DNA of 34,520 nt from Thermomicrobiales bacterium (GCA_030446685.1 JAUJMV010000019.1:14021-48540); one strand, 5' to 3'; numbered from the stretch's first letter, positions 21,360 through 29,568 are shown. Numbers and translations are program-made. Notes: generated by a model from the sequence alone, not told the origin.

Positions 21360-21686
21360 ATGAAACTGGAAGACTATTTCGACTTCCTCGATCCACTCGA
21401 CATCCGGGTGAAGGGCACGCGCATCGGGATCGAGACGATCCTGTCCGACTACCTGGAGTTGGGCTTGTTCGCCGAGCAGATCGCCACGCGCTACCGAACG
21501 CTCACCCTGGAGCAGGTGCATGCCACGCTGACCTACTACTGGCGCAACCGCGAGCAGGTGGATGCCTACCTGCGCGCGGTCAACGAAGAAATAGCGCGTC
21601 AACGGCGCGAGCAAGACCTGCACCCCTCGCCGGGCGTCCTTCGCTTGCGTGAACTCAAGCGTCAGCGCGAACTCCAACGCCAGTAG
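21360..21686 (+). CDS. DUF433 family antitoxin-like protein
   Basis: 108 aa. LDIRVKGTRIGIETILSDYLELGLFAEQIATRYRTLTLEQVHATLTYYWRN matches DUF433, a winged-helix-like domain usually encoded just before a PIN-like protein. The C-terminal part, EEIARQRREQDLHPSPGVLRLRELKRQRELQRQ, is charged and helical, plausibly the toxin-binding region. ATG 21360 is preferred over ATG 21354, since GAGG lies 7 bases before it but only one base before the earlier ATG. The stop is 14 bases ahead of the DUF5615 gene. It has its own TATAAT box. Function as an antitoxin is inferred from family and context. Confidence 0.8.
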   Translation: MKLEDYFDFLDPLDIRVKGTRIGIETILSDYLELGLFAEQIATRYRTLTLEQVHATLTYYWRNREQVDAYLRAVNEEIARQRREQDLHPSPGVLRLRELKRQRELQRQ

Positions 21687-21700
21687 CCGGCCTTCCCCGC

Positions 21701-22063
21701 ATGGAACCGCTGGGCTTCTTGCTTGACGAGCATGTCCCGCTGTTCATCCAGACGGCGCTGGAACGCGCGGGGACCGGGCTGCGGGTGTACGCGGTCGGCG
21801 ACGATGGTGCGCCGCCGAAGGGTACGCCCGACCCCGATATCCTCGTGTGGATCGAAGCGCACCGTTGTTTCTTGGTCACCAATAATCGCGGCACGATGCC
21901 GGTGCATCTCGCCGGCCATTTGATGCAGGGGCGCCATGTTCCCGGCATCGTGCAACTACCCGGTGAAGTGAACGTCGGCGCCGTTCTGGACGATCTCCTG
22001 CTGATCTGGGGCGCGGGCCTCCCGGAAGAGTTTCAGGACCGGATCACCTACCTGCCGCTGTAA
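21701..22063 (+). CDS. DUF5615 PIN-like protein, putative toxin
   Basis: 120 aa. Begins GFLLDEHVPLFIQTALERAG (first PIN-like acidic residues), then VYAVGDDGAPPKGTPDPDILVWIEAHRCFLVTNNRGTMPVHLAGHL, a truncated PIN-like fold with TNNR in place of the usual TxD region; ends LLIWGAGLPEEFQDRITYLPL. DUF5615 proteins are frequent partners of DUF433 and are predicted ribonucleases, but few have been tested. Intact frame. It is convergent with the HPP gene, only 22 bases away. Confidence 0.8.
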   Translation: MEPLGFLLDEHVPLFIQTALERAGTGLRVYAVGDDGAPPKGTPDPDILVWIEAHRCFLVTNNRGTMPVHLAGHLMQGRHVPGIVQLPGEVNVGAVLDDLLLIWGAGLPEEFQDRITYLPL

Positions 22064-22085
22064 TGCCCCTGCCGGCAAGCAGGCA

Positions 22086-22619
22086 TCACCTCCCGGCGGC
22101 GCGCGGCGCGCTGACCCACGCCAGCATCCACAGCGCCGCCCGCTGGAGGATTACCAGGAGGACGGTGATGCCCAGCGCGATCCCGAACAGGACGATGGTG
22201 TCGTCGGCGTCGGCGCGGAAGGCGAAGGTGAGCGCGGTGGAGACCGCCGGCGGGTGGACCACGTCGAGCAGGATCATCAGGGTGATGATCGCGACCATCG
22301 CCACGCCGGCGGCCAGGTAGCCGTGGCCGAAGGCCCAGAAGGCGCCGATGCCGGCGAGCGCCGCTAGGAGGTGCGAGGCGATCAGCGTCCGCACCGTGTT
22401 CATGCCGTGGGTCGGGTCGAGGTAGATCAGGAACGCGCTGGACGCGAGCGAGGCGAACAGCAGGCGCTGCTGGCTGAACGCCTCGGTCAGCGCGAGGACG
22501 ACCAGCACCACGATCGTCGGCAGCAGGGCTAGCGCGAACTCCCCCTTCAAGCTCAGGCGGCTACGGAGCGCCCGGTTGGCCCCCTCCACCGGCTTCAGGC
22601 TCTCGCGTTCCTGCCCCAC
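22086..22619 (-). CDS. HPP family integral membrane protein
   Basis: 177 aa with five hydrophobic segments (about 29-48, 54-70, 78-98, 101-121, 140-165) and the family motif LDVVHPPAVSTAL between the last two. HPP proteins are small inner-membrane proteins; some plant and cyanobacterial members are linked to nitrite transport, while most are uncharacterised. GTG 22619 (MGQERESLKP) has GGGGGGAG just upstream. Last gene of the four-gene minus-strand group starting with the ArsR-like regulator, 56 bases after the GNAT gene. Confidence 0.8.
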   Translation of the reverse strand: MGQERESLKPVEGANRALRSRLSLKGEFALALLPTIVVLVVLALTEAFSQQRLLFASLASSAFLIYLDPTHGMNTVRTLIASHLLAALAGIGAFWAFGHGYLAAGVAMVAIITLMILLDVVHPPAVSTALTFAFRADADDTIVLFGIALGITVLLVILQRAALWMLAWVSAPRAAGR

Positions 22620-22675
22620 CGCTCCCCCCGAACATCCCTCGCGCGTCAGACCCTACCCCAACTGCCCGGCGCGGT

Positions 22676-23347
22676 TCAGTACCCCACGTCCTCGATGTAC
22701 TGGATCAGCCCCAAGCTGTGCGCCACACCCCGCGAGGCCAGGTTGTCCCACTTGTGGCTGTAGAAGGGGATCTTGCCCCGGCGTTGCAGGTCGTGCGCCC
22801 AGACGGCGGTCACCTGCCGCGCGTAGCCGCGCCGCCGGAACTCCGGCGTTGTCCGCACCCACGCCTCGGCGCTGACGTCATTCTCCCGCGACGACTCGCA
22901 GGTCGCCGCGATCCGGTCCCCGGCGAGGATCGCGTACACCCGCCGCCCCGCGAGGCGCGTTCCGGGGTCATATCCCTGCCACGCCGGGCGATGCCGATCG
23001 GCGTCGAGCAGCACGGCGTCCGGGTAGAGGTCGGGCGTCAGGGTGTCGGGGAAGATGTAACTCTTCCCCCGCCAGATCCCGTCGCCCGATCCGGTCAGGG
23101 CGAGGATGCGCTCGACCGTATCGCGCTCGGTGAAGGCGCATTCGGGTGGGAGCGCCCCCAGCGCTTCCCGCAGCCGCGGCGGCAGATCGTGCCGGCAATA
23201 GGCGACATAACCCGCGGGGTGCCGGGCGACGTAGAAGCGGGGGATGTCGTCCGGGTTGGGGCACGGCAGGCGGGACAGCAGGCCGCGCGCGTCCACACCG
23301 ATACATTCCAGTTCGAGGTGGATGCGGATCAGCGCGATCGCGTCCAT
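22676..23347 (-). CDS. GNAT family N-acetyltransferase
   Basis: 223 aa. The N-terminal half (LECIGVDARGLLSRLPCPNPDDIPRF and the following part to about residue 120) is not recognised. The C-terminal half is GNAT-like: RRVYAILAGDRIAATCESSREN, AEAWVRTTPEFRRRGYARQVTAVWAHDLQRRG with the acetyl-CoA loop RRRGYA, then IPFYSHKWDNLASRGVAHSLGLIQYIEDVGY. It would transfer an acyl group from acyl-CoA to an amine; the substrate is unknown. ATG 23347 is 27 bases after the toroid gene's stop and has only a weak GGGGAAGG ribosome site. Confidence 0.82.
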   Translation of the reverse strand: MDAIALIRIHLELECIGVDARGLLSRLPCPNPDDIPRFYVARHPAGYVAYCRHDLPPRLREALGALPPECAFTERDTVERILALTGSGDGIWRGKSYIFPDTLTPDLYPDAVLLDADRHRPAWQGYDPGTRLAGRRVYAILAGDRIAATCESSRENDVSAEAWVRTTPEFRRRGYARQVTAVWAHDLQRRGKIPFYSHKWDNLASRGVAHSLGLIQYIEDVGY

Positions 23348-23374
23348 GTTGCCCGCCTTCCCCGCCGTCGGCGC

Positions 23375-24184
23375 TCACGGCTCCCGCATCGGGCGCCCGC
23401 CGAGGCGCTGCGCGCGCAGCGCCTCCAGCGTCACATGCACGTCGCGCGACGGGCCGTCCTCGCTCGGCCAGCGCCCGTCGGCTTCCTGCCGCCACGCGAG
23501 GAGCGCGGCGGCCTGCGCCATCAGCGCATGGTCCGGCGGGACGCCCGCGGCGTGGAGGGTCGTCAGCAGCCAGCCGAGGTCGCTGGTGGGGAAGTCCGGG
23601 CCGAGTTGCCCCCCGAGATACCGCAGCACGCGCCCCGCCGGCTCGCGGTCCCCCAGGCGGAACCAGAGGCCGGCGGCGAGCCAGTGCGCGTGGGCGAATG
23701 TCGGCAGGCTGCCGTCCGGGGCGAGCTGGCCGTGCAGGAACCTGGCCGCGCGCGCCCCGCCGCCGCTGGTATCTCCCAGCGTCGCCAGCCAGAATCCGCA
23801 GTTGGCGGTCAGGTACAGCCGCGCCGCCGGGTCGCCGGGGGCCGCCCAGGGCGGCGCCAGCCCCCGCACCGCCTCCGCTTCCTCCCAACTCCCGTCGTCG
23901 CGCTGGCGGCCGGCGAGGAAGCGCAGCGCGCGCCCCACCGCCGGCTCCGCGCCGGTCAGCCCGAGTTGGTCCGCCTGCGCCAGCCGGAAGCAGGTCGCGT
24001 CGAGCCCGCTGTAGTCGGGCGCCCAGAAGGGGTTCCAGCCGCCATCGGGCCGCTGCCCGGCGAGGAGCGCGCCGACGACCTGCGGATCTGCCGGCTCTCC
24101 CGTCAGCAGGTGGCGCAGCCGCGCCTGCTCGACGGCATCGCCGTGCCGCGTCACGAAGGCGATCGCCAGATCGAGATCGGCCAT
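23375..24184 (-). CDS. Alpha/alpha-toroid (prenyltransferase/squalene-cyclase-repeat-like) protein
   Basis: 269 aa. Repeated helical units with QW-like turns: GQRPDGGWNPFWAPDYSG (about 43), FLAGRQRDDGSWEEAE (about 90), FLHGQLAPDGSLPTFAH (about 150) and LAWRQEADGRWPSEDG (about 230). This is the terpene-cyclase/prenyltransferase toroid fold. No DxDD cyclase motif is seen and the protein is far shorter than hopene cyclases, so it is more likely a binding or scaffold toroid than a cyclase. ATG 24184 follows GGAGGAGGG. It is co-directional with the regulator upstream and the GNAT gene downstream. Function unknown. Confidence 0.7.
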   Translation of the reverse strand: MADLDLAIAFVTRHGDAVEQARLRHLLTGEPADPQVVGALLAGQRPDGGWNPFWAPDYSGLDATCFRLAQADQLGLTGAEPAVGRALRFLAGRQRDDGSWEEAEAVRGLAPPWAAPGDPAARLYLTANCGFWLATLGDTSGGGARAARFLHGQLAPDGSLPTFAHAHWLAAGLWFRLGDREPAGRVLRYLGGQLGPDFPTSDLGWLLTTLHAAGVPPDHALMAQAAALLAWRQEADGRWPSEDGPSRDVHVTLEALRAQRLGGRPMREP

Positions 24185-24260
24185 CGGGCGTTGTTCCCTC
24201 CTCCCCATCGCGGTGGCCTCTGCAGCACACGATGATAGTGTCACCAGTGCGCGCCTTCGG

Positions 24261-24848
24261 TCACGCCTCGTCGTCGGCCGGATCGTGACTGGGAGGGAGG
24301 GGATGCAGCAGGGCGGTGAAGATCACGACCTCACCGTCAACCTCATCCGCCGGCTGGGCCTCAGCCGCCCCGCGACGCAACTCCTCGTCAATGACTTTCA
24401 GGTGCGTGTGGATGCGGGCCAGTTGCTCGTCCGTCAGGCGCGCTTGCCCCTGCACGACCTGCGTTCGGGGCGCTGGCCCCCCGAAATGCGCCTCGGCGCG
24501 CGCGAGTTCCTGCCCGGCCGCCGCGAGCGCCGCCGCCGGCACCCCCCCGGCGGGCGCGACGGCCCCCAACCCGGCGCCCAGCCGGAAGCCGCGGGCGACC
24601 GCCCGGTAGTACTTCTCCAGCACCCCGCCCTTCGGACGTTCCTCTACCAGCGCGATCAGCCCCGCCGCTGCCAATTCGCGCACATGGAAATGCAGCCGCG
24701 CCGGCGACTCCCCGAGCAGCCCGGCGATCTGCCGGTTGGTGCGCGGCTCGTCGGCGAGCACGCGCAGGATGCGCTGCCGCAACGGGTGGGCGAGCGCGGC
24801 CAGTTGCGCCACCGAGTCCAGCACCAGTTCGTCGCGCATACGATCCAT
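24261..24848 (-). CDS. ArsR-type winged-helix transcriptional regulator
   Basis: 195 aa. QLAALAHPLRQRILRVLADEPRTNRQIAGLLGESPARLHFHVRELAAAGLIALVEERPKGGVLEKYYRAVARGF is a clear ArsR/helix-turn-helix_20 DNA-binding domain (residues about 12-85). The C-terminal part (about 95-195) is helical with an alanine-rich stretch and may bind a ligand; no metal-cysteine motif is present. ATG 24848 has AAGGA 3-4 bases upstream; ATG 24839 is an alternative. It is transcribed divergently from the MFS exporter, and the palindrome at 24911-24930 is the obvious candidate operator. It probably represses both directions until a small molecule releases it, which is inference. Confidence 0.88.
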   Translation of the reverse strand: MDRMRDELVLDSVAQLAALAHPLRQRILRVLADEPRTNRQIAGLLGESPARLHFHVRELAAAGLIALVEERPKGGVLEKYYRAVARGFRLGAGLGAVAPAGGVPAAALAAAGQELARAEAHFGGPAPRTQVVQGQARLTDEQLARIHTHLKVIDEELRRGAAEAQPADEVDGEVVIFTALLHPLPPSHDPADDEA

Positions 24849-24871
24849 GATCCTTGATCGATCGAATTCGC

Positions 24872-24900
24872 TTGACGATTCTAGCCCCACCCGCTACACT
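24872..24900 (+). promoter_or_regulatory. Promoter of the MFS exporter gene
   Basis: -35 TTGACG (24872-24877), 17-base spacer, -10 TACACT (24895-24900). Transcription would start near 24907, immediately before the palindrome at 24911-24930. Confidence 0.6.
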
Positions 24901-24906
24901 CCGCAA
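24878..24906 (-). promoter_or_regulatory. Promoter of the ArsR-like regulator operon
   Basis: On the minus strand: -35 TTGCGG (24906-24901), 17-base spacer, -10 TAGAAT (24883-24878). It overlaps the opposing MFS promoter almost completely, so polymerase can occupy only one direction at a time. Confidence 0.5.
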
Positions 24907-24910
24907 CAGA

Positions 24911-24930
24911 TGATAGAGAATACTCTATCA
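24911..24930. promoter_or_regulatory. Palindromic operator candidate for the ArsR-like regulator
   Basis: TGATAGAG-AATA-CTCTATCA, a perfect 8-bp-arm palindrome, AT-rich in GC-rich surroundings. It lies just after the predicted start of the MFS transcript and just upstream of the regulator's -35. Size and symmetry fit ArsR-family operators. Confidence 0.65.
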
Positions 24931-24991
24931 ATAGGAAAAAGTTGCTAAACGGGGACAGCGCCGTCGGGGTAGCGCGTGAAGGAGGCAGGCC

Positions 24992-26212
24992 ATGATCGCG
25001 GGCGCCGCGTCGCGTATCGGGGCGCCGCTGGCCGGGCGGGACTTCCGCTGGCTCTGGTGCGGGCAGGCCATCTCGGCGCTCGGCGATCCGCTACAAGCGG
25101 TGGCGCTCGCCTGGCTCGTGCTCGACCGCACCGGCTCGCCGGTCGCGCTCAGCGCCGTCTTCCTGGCGCTGGGGCTGCCCCGCGCCCTGCTGACGCTCCT
25201 CGGCGGCGTGCTGACCGACCGCACCGACCCGCGCCGGGTGATGCTCTGGTCCGATGGCGCGCGAGCGCTGCTCCTCGGCGCGGTGGTGGCGCTCGCCCTC
25301 GCCGCCGCCCTCCCGCTGTGGGGCCTGGTCGGCCTGCTCGCCGTCCACGGGGCGGCCGGCGGGCTGTTCGCGCCGGCCGCCGGCAGCATCGTGCCGCGGG
25401 TGGTCCCGCCGGAGCGGCTGCAAGCAGCCAACGCCCTCCAGCAGATGACCCCGCAGATCGCGATGGTGCTCGGGGCGCCGCTGGCGGGGCTGCTGGTCGC
25501 GGGGGTGGGGCCGTTGCCCGCCCTGGCCCTGAACGCCGCCTCGTTCGCCGTCGCCGCCCTGGCGGTGCTGGCGATGGCCCCGCAGCCGCGGCGGGGCGGC
25601 GGGCCGCGGGCCTCCCTCCTCGCCGAAGGGCGCCAGGGGCTGGCGTACGTCCGGCGCGAGCCCTGGCTGGTGGCGCTGCTGCTGGTCGACGCGATCCTCA
25701 GCCTGGCGGCGATCGGCCCCCTGGCCGTCGGGTTGCCGCTACTGGCGCGCGGCGAGGCCGATTTCGGCGCGCGCGGCCTCGGCCTGCTGCTGGCCGCCTT
25801 CGGGGGCGGCTCGCTGGCGGGGATGCTGTTCGCGGGCACCTGGGCGTCCGCCCGGCGGCGTGGGCGGGTGTTCTGCCTGCTCCACCTGGCGCAGGCGCCC
25901 CTCTTCGCCGCGCTGGTCTGGGCGCCGCTGCCGCTGGCCGCGGCGTGCCTGGCGGCGGTCGGTCTGCTCAACGGCGTCGTCCTGGTGCTGTACCTGGCGC
26001 TGATTCAGGAGCGGGTGGCGGCGGCGCTGCTCGGGCGCGTGATGAGCCTCGTCGCGCTGGCCGGCTCCGCCCTCGTCCCCCTCTCGCAGCTCGTCAGCGG
26101 CCTGGTCGCGCAGGTCGCCGGGCCGCGGCTGCTCTTCCTCGGCGCCGGTGCGCTGCTGCTGGCCGGCGCGCTGGGCGGGCTGCTCGCGCCCGCCCTCCGC
26201 CGGGTCGAGTAA
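24992..26212 (+). CDS. MFS transporter (EntS/MFS_3-like exporter)
   Basis: 406 aa inner-membrane protein with about 12 hydrophobic segments, intact. Begins PLAGRDFRWLWCGQAISALGDPLQAVALAWLVLDRTGSP, the MFS_3 opening. The motif-A loop is GGVLTDRTDPRRVMLWSD. PPERLQAANALQQMTPQIAMVLGAPLAGLL and QERVAAALLGRVMSLVALAGSALVPL are typical. This class exports siderophores, macrolides and other small molecules by proton antiport. ATG 24992 with AAGGAGG 8 bases upstream. It is divergent from the ArsR-like regulator, consistent with inducible efflux; the substrate cannot be read from the sequence. Confidence 0.9.
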   Translation: MIAGAASRIGAPLAGRDFRWLWCGQAISALGDPLQAVALAWLVLDRTGSPVALSAVFLALGLPRALLTLLGGVLTDRTDPRRVMLWSDGARALLLGAVVALALAAALPLWGLVGLLAVHGAAGGLFAPAAGSIVPRVVPPERLQAANALQQMTPQIAMVLGAPLAGLLVAGVGPLPALALNAASFAVAALAVLAMAPQPRRGGGPRASLLAEGRQGLAYVRREPWLVALLLVDAILSLAAIGPLAVGLPLLARGEADFGARGLGLLLAAFGGGSLAGMLFAGTWASARRRGRVFCLLHLAQAPLFAALVWAPLPLAAACLAAVGLLNGVVLVLYLALIQERVAAALLGRVMSLVALAGSALVPLSQLVSGLVAQVAGPRLLFLGAGALLLAGALGGLLAPALRRVE

Positions 26213-26231
26213 CGGGCTAGGGGGGCCGGCG

Positions 26232-27161
26232 TCAGGCCGCGCCGCGCGCCTGGAGGTAGCGGCTGGCGGGCGCGTGCCCGAGTTTGCCGGCGATGAAGCG
26301 CGAGGCGGCGACGACCTGGTCCAGGTCGACCCCCGTCTCGATGCCGAGGTCGTGCAGCAGGTAGAGCAGATCCTCGGTCGCCAGGTTGCCGGTCGCGTTG
26401 GGCGCGAAGGGGCAGCCGCCGAGCCCGCCCGACGAGGCGTCCACGATCGAGATGCCCATCTGCAGCGAGAGGAGGACGTTCGCCAGCGCCGTCCCGCGCG
26501 TGTCGTGGTAGTGGACCGCCAGCCGCGCCGCCGGGACGTGGCGCAGCAGCAGGCCCAGCACCTCCTCGACGCCGCGCGGCGTGGCGACCCCGATCGTGTC
26601 GCCGACCGAGAGTTCGTCCACGCCCAGGTCAAGCAGGCGCCCCGCCACGTCGAGGACGGCGGACGGCGCGACCGCCCCCTCGAAGGGGTCGCCGAACGCG
26701 GTGGAGATGTAGCCGCGCGTCCAGATCCCCACCCCCCGCGCCGCCTCCACCACCGGGCGGAAGGCGTCGAGCGACTCGGCGATCGTCATGTTGATGTTGC
26801 GCCGCGCGAAGCTCTCCGACGCGGCGGTGAAGACGGCGATCGCCCGCGCCCCCGCCGCGACCGCGCGCTCGAACCCCTTCATGTTCGGGACCAGCGCGAC
26901 GTAGCGCGTGCCGGGGCGCGGCGCGATCCCCGCCAGCACCTCGGCGGCGTCGGCCATCTGCGGCACCGCCCTGGGGCTGACGAACGAGGTCGCCTCGATC
27001 GTCGCGAAGCCGGCCGCGCTCAGCAGATCGACATAGGCGATCTTGTCGGCGGTCGCGATCCGCGCCGCCTCGTTCTGCAGCCCGTCGCGCGGCCCCACCT
27101 CGACCACCCGCACCCGTCGGGGCAGCCCGCCCAGCGGCCCGCGAGAGCTAATGCTCCCCAT
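26232..27161 (-). CDS. mvaB: Hydroxymethylglutaryl-CoA lyase
   Basis: 309 aa, intact. Cleaves HMG-CoA to acetoacetate and acetyl-CoA, the last step of leucine breakdown. VVEVGPRDGLQNE (about residue 20) carries the catalytic Arg-Asp pair. IEATSFVSPRAVPQMADA follows. The metal-binding His pair is in LAVHYHDTRGTALAN. The active-site cysteine loop is SSGGLGGCPFAPNATGNLATEDLLYLL. ATG 27161 has AAGGAG 8 bases upstream. It follows the biotin carboxylase gene on the same strand, so the pair may form the end of a leucine or branched-acid pathway; the carboxyltransferase subunit is not in this window. Confidence 0.95.
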   Translation of the reverse strand: MGSISSRGPLGGLPRRVRVVEVGPRDGLQNEAARIATADKIAYVDLLSAAGFATIEATSFVSPRAVPQMADAAEVLAGIAPRPGTRYVALVPNMKGFERAVAAGARAIAVFTAASESFARRNINMTIAESLDAFRPVVEAARGVGIWTRGYISTAFGDPFEGAVAPSAVLDVAGRLLDLGVDELSVGDTIGVATPRGVEEVLGLLLRHVPAARLAVHYHDTRGTALANVLLSLQMGISIVDASSGGLGGCPFAPNATGNLATEDLLYLLHDLGIETGVDLDQVVAASRFIAGKLGHAPASRYLQARGAA

Positions 27162-27174
27162 GCCACGACTCCTT

Positions 27175-27284
27175 CACCACAAAGACTCCAAGATCACAAA
27201 GAACACAAAGAAGATGAACGTCCGAATCTCTCCGACCTTTGACCCCTTTCTGTGTCCTTTGTGGTCTTTGTGCCTTTGTGGTTG
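27175..27284. repeat. Imperfect AC-rich inverted repeat, relative of the one at 16605
   Basis: Left arm about 27175-27213 (ACCACAAAGACTCCAAG, then TCACAAAGAACACAAAG) pairs imperfectly with 27247-27284 (CTTTGTGGTCTTTGTGCC then TTTGTGGTTG). The shared ACCACAAAG and CACAAAG words link it to the 33-bp repeat at 16605-16713. It separates the carboxylase stop (27288) from the mvaB start (27161). Confidence 0.7.
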
Positions 27285-27287
27285 CCG

Positions 27288-29338
27288 TCACCCTTCGTCC
27301 AATTCCGCCAGCACCGCGCCGCCCGTGACGAGCGCCCCTCCCCGTAGGGCAGGCGGCCGACGACCGCGTCGCGCGGCGCGGCGATGATGTGCTCCATCTT
27401 CATCGCTTCGAGGACGAGCAGGGGCTGGTTGGCGCGCACCCGCTCCCCCTCCGCGACGTGCAACTTGAGTACCTTGCCCGGCATCGGCGCCGTCAGCGCC
27501 CCGTGCCCCCGCGCCGGCCGCCCCGCGCCAGCCGACTCGACGGTCGGCGGCAGCGGCTTCCGCAACTGGTAGGCCCGGCCCTGCCAGGCGATTGCGAAAC
27601 CCTCCGGCGAGGCGACGCCGCGGAACCGCATCGAGCGCGCCCCCGCGCGGATCCGCACCGCGCCCGGGCCAACCCGCGCGCCCGCGACCGTCGTCTCCTC
27701 GTCGCGGAGGGCGACCCGCCACTCGTCTCCCGCGGCGCGGCTGGTGACCAGGGTGTACTCGCTGTCGCCGTGGCGGAGGCGCAGGGTCGCCGCCCCGCCG
27801 CCCACCCCCCAGGCCCCGACCGTCTGCCAGGGGCTGGCCGGGCGCCCGCCGGCCGCGGCGGCGCCAACGCGCTCCCCGCGGCCGCGCAGGTCGAGCGCCG
27901 CCGCGCCCAGCAGCACCACGCGCGGCGGCGGCGGTGCCTCCTTCGACGGCGACCAGTGGCGCGGGACGAACTCGGTCGTCGTGCGGCCGGCGCGGAACTC
28001 AGGGTGCTCGGCGATCCAGAGCAGGAAGGGCAGGTTGGTGACCGGGCCGAGGACGGCGTAGTCGCGCAGGGCGCGCGTCAGGCGCGCGATCGCCGCGGCG
28101 CGGTCGGGGGCGTGGACGATCAGCTTGGCGAGCTGCGGGTCGTAGTAGACGCTCACCTCGTCGCCGGTGTAGACGCCGACATCGTTGCGCACGCCCGGCC
28201 CCGCCGGCGGCGCGAAGAGCTCGATGGGCCCGCTCGACGGCAGGAAGCCCCGCTCGGCGTCCTCGGCGTAGACGCGGCACTCGATCGCGTGGCCGCGCAG
28301 CGCCACGTCCCCCTGCGCGATCGGCAGCGGCTCGCCCGCCGCGACCGCCAGTTGCAGCCCCACCAGGTCCAGCCCCGTGACCGCCTCGGTCACCGGGTGC
28401 TCCACCTGCAGGCGGGTGTTCATCTCCAGGAAGGAGAAATCGCCCCCCTCGTCCAGCAGGAACTCGACCGTGCCGGCCCCGACGTAGCCCGCCGCGCGCG
28501 CCGCCGCGACCGCCGCCGCGCCCAGCCGCTCCCGCAACGCCGGCCCCACCGCGGGCGAGGGCGCCTCCTCGACCACCTTCTGGTGCCGCCGCTGGATCGA
28601 GCACTCGCGCTCCCCCAGGTGGATCGCGTTGCCGTGGCTGTCGGCGAAGACCTGCACCTCGACGTGGCGCGGGGCGCGCAGGTACTGCTCCAGGAAGACG
28701 CGCTCGTCGCCGAACGCCGCGCCCGCCTCGCGCCGCGCCGCCGCCAGCGCCCCCGCGAAATCGGCGGCGCGCTCGACGACGCGCATCCCGCGCCCGCCGC
28801 CGCCCGCCGCCGCCTTGATCAAGACCGGGAAGCCGATCCCTTCCGCCCGCCGCGCCAGTGCCGCCGCGTCCCCCTCCCCGCCGTCGGAGCCGGGGACCAG
28901 CGGCACGCCCGCCTCCCCCATGATCCGCTTCGCCGCGACCTTGTCGCCCAGCGCCGCGATCGCCGCCGGCGGCGGCCCGATCCAGACCAGGCCGGCGTCG
29001 AGCACCGTCCGGGCGAAGCGGGCGTTCTCGGCGAGAAAGCCGTAGCCGGGGTGGACCGCCTCGGCCCCACTCCGTCGCGCGACATCGAGGATCGCCGCGA
29101 TATTGAGGTAACTCTCGGTGGCCGGGGCCGGGCCGATCGGGTATGCCTCGTCGGCCTCCGCGACGTGCAGCGCGCGGCGGTCGGCCTCGGAGAAGACCGC
29201 CACCGTCGCCAGCCCCCGCTCGCGGCAGGCGGCGATGATCCGCACCGCGATCTCGCCGCGGTTGGCGATCAGCACCTTGCCAAACGGGCGGCAGGTCGCG
29301 GCGAAACTCGCCGGGACCGCCGGTGCGGGGTCGGTCAC
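27288..29338 (-). CDS. Acyl-CoA carboxylase biotin carboxylase/BCCP subunit (MccA/PccA type), one apparent frameshift
   Basis: About 683 aa after repair. ATP-dependent carboxylation of biotin and carrier function in one chain. Biotin carboxylase: FGKVLIANRGEIAVRIIAACRERG, AVHPGYGFLAENARFA, KAAAGGGGRGMRVV (ATP-grasp loop), HVEVQVFADSHGNAIHLGERECSIQRRHQKVVEEAPSP and FLEMNTRLQVEHPVTE. Linker domain about 470-600, then the biotinyl domain MPGKVLKLHVAEGERV and VLEAMKMEH with biotin Lys647. The frame breaks at the four-base run about 27336-27339; one added base gives GEGALVTGGAVLAELDEG and a stop at 27288. GTG 29338 overlaps the ccmD stop as GTGA. With mvaB next, a methylcrotonyl-CoA role is likely but propionyl/geranyl alternatives remain. 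Confidence 0.93.
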
Positions 29339-29568
29339 GCCCGGCGCGTCCCGGCCGGCGTGTCACGCGCCTCGCCCGCCGCGCCCTCCGCCTCGGCCCA
29401 CCCCGCCGTGCCGCCGGCCGCGCCCGAGCGCGCGTCGAGTTCCTCGCGCAGGGCCTCGACATCCTGGCGCAGCCCGCCGATCCGCGTCCCCACGAAGAGC
29501 ATATAGCCGAAGATCAACAGCCAGATCACCGCGAAGGCGGCGAAGAGGAAGGTCAGGTTATCGGGCAT
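29335..29568 (-). CDS. ccmD: CcmD-like small membrane protein
   Basis: 77 aa. One transmembrane segment (LTFLFAAFAVIWLLIFGYMLFVG, about 5-27), then a short cytoplasmic helix GGLRQDVEALREELDARSG and a low-complexity Gly/Ala tail. Length, single N-terminal anchor and position directly after ccmC fit CcmD, which helps the CcmABC system release haem-loaded CcmE in cytochrome c maturation. The stop overlaps the carboxylase GTG by 4 bases, an unexpected coupling of a cytochrome gene to a carboxylase gene. No ccmA, ccmB or ccmE is visible. Confidence 0.7.
   Translation of the reverse strand: MPDNLTFLFAAFAVIWLLIFGYMLFVGTRIGGLRQDVEALREELDARSGAAGGTAGWAEAEGAAGEARDTPAGTRRA

Noticed and set aside
19725-21677. 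650-codon minus-strand open frame opposite rnj
   Set aside because: Antisense shadow of intact RNase J; repetitive Asp/Arg/Val composition.
23375-24184. Toroid protein as a squalene-hopene cyclase
   Set aside because: Far too short and lacking a DxDD motif; only the helical repeat fold is supported.
27389-29506. 705-codon plus-strand open frame opposite the carboxylase
   Set aside because: Antisense shadow; the minus strand encodes clear biotin carboxylase and biotinyl motifs.
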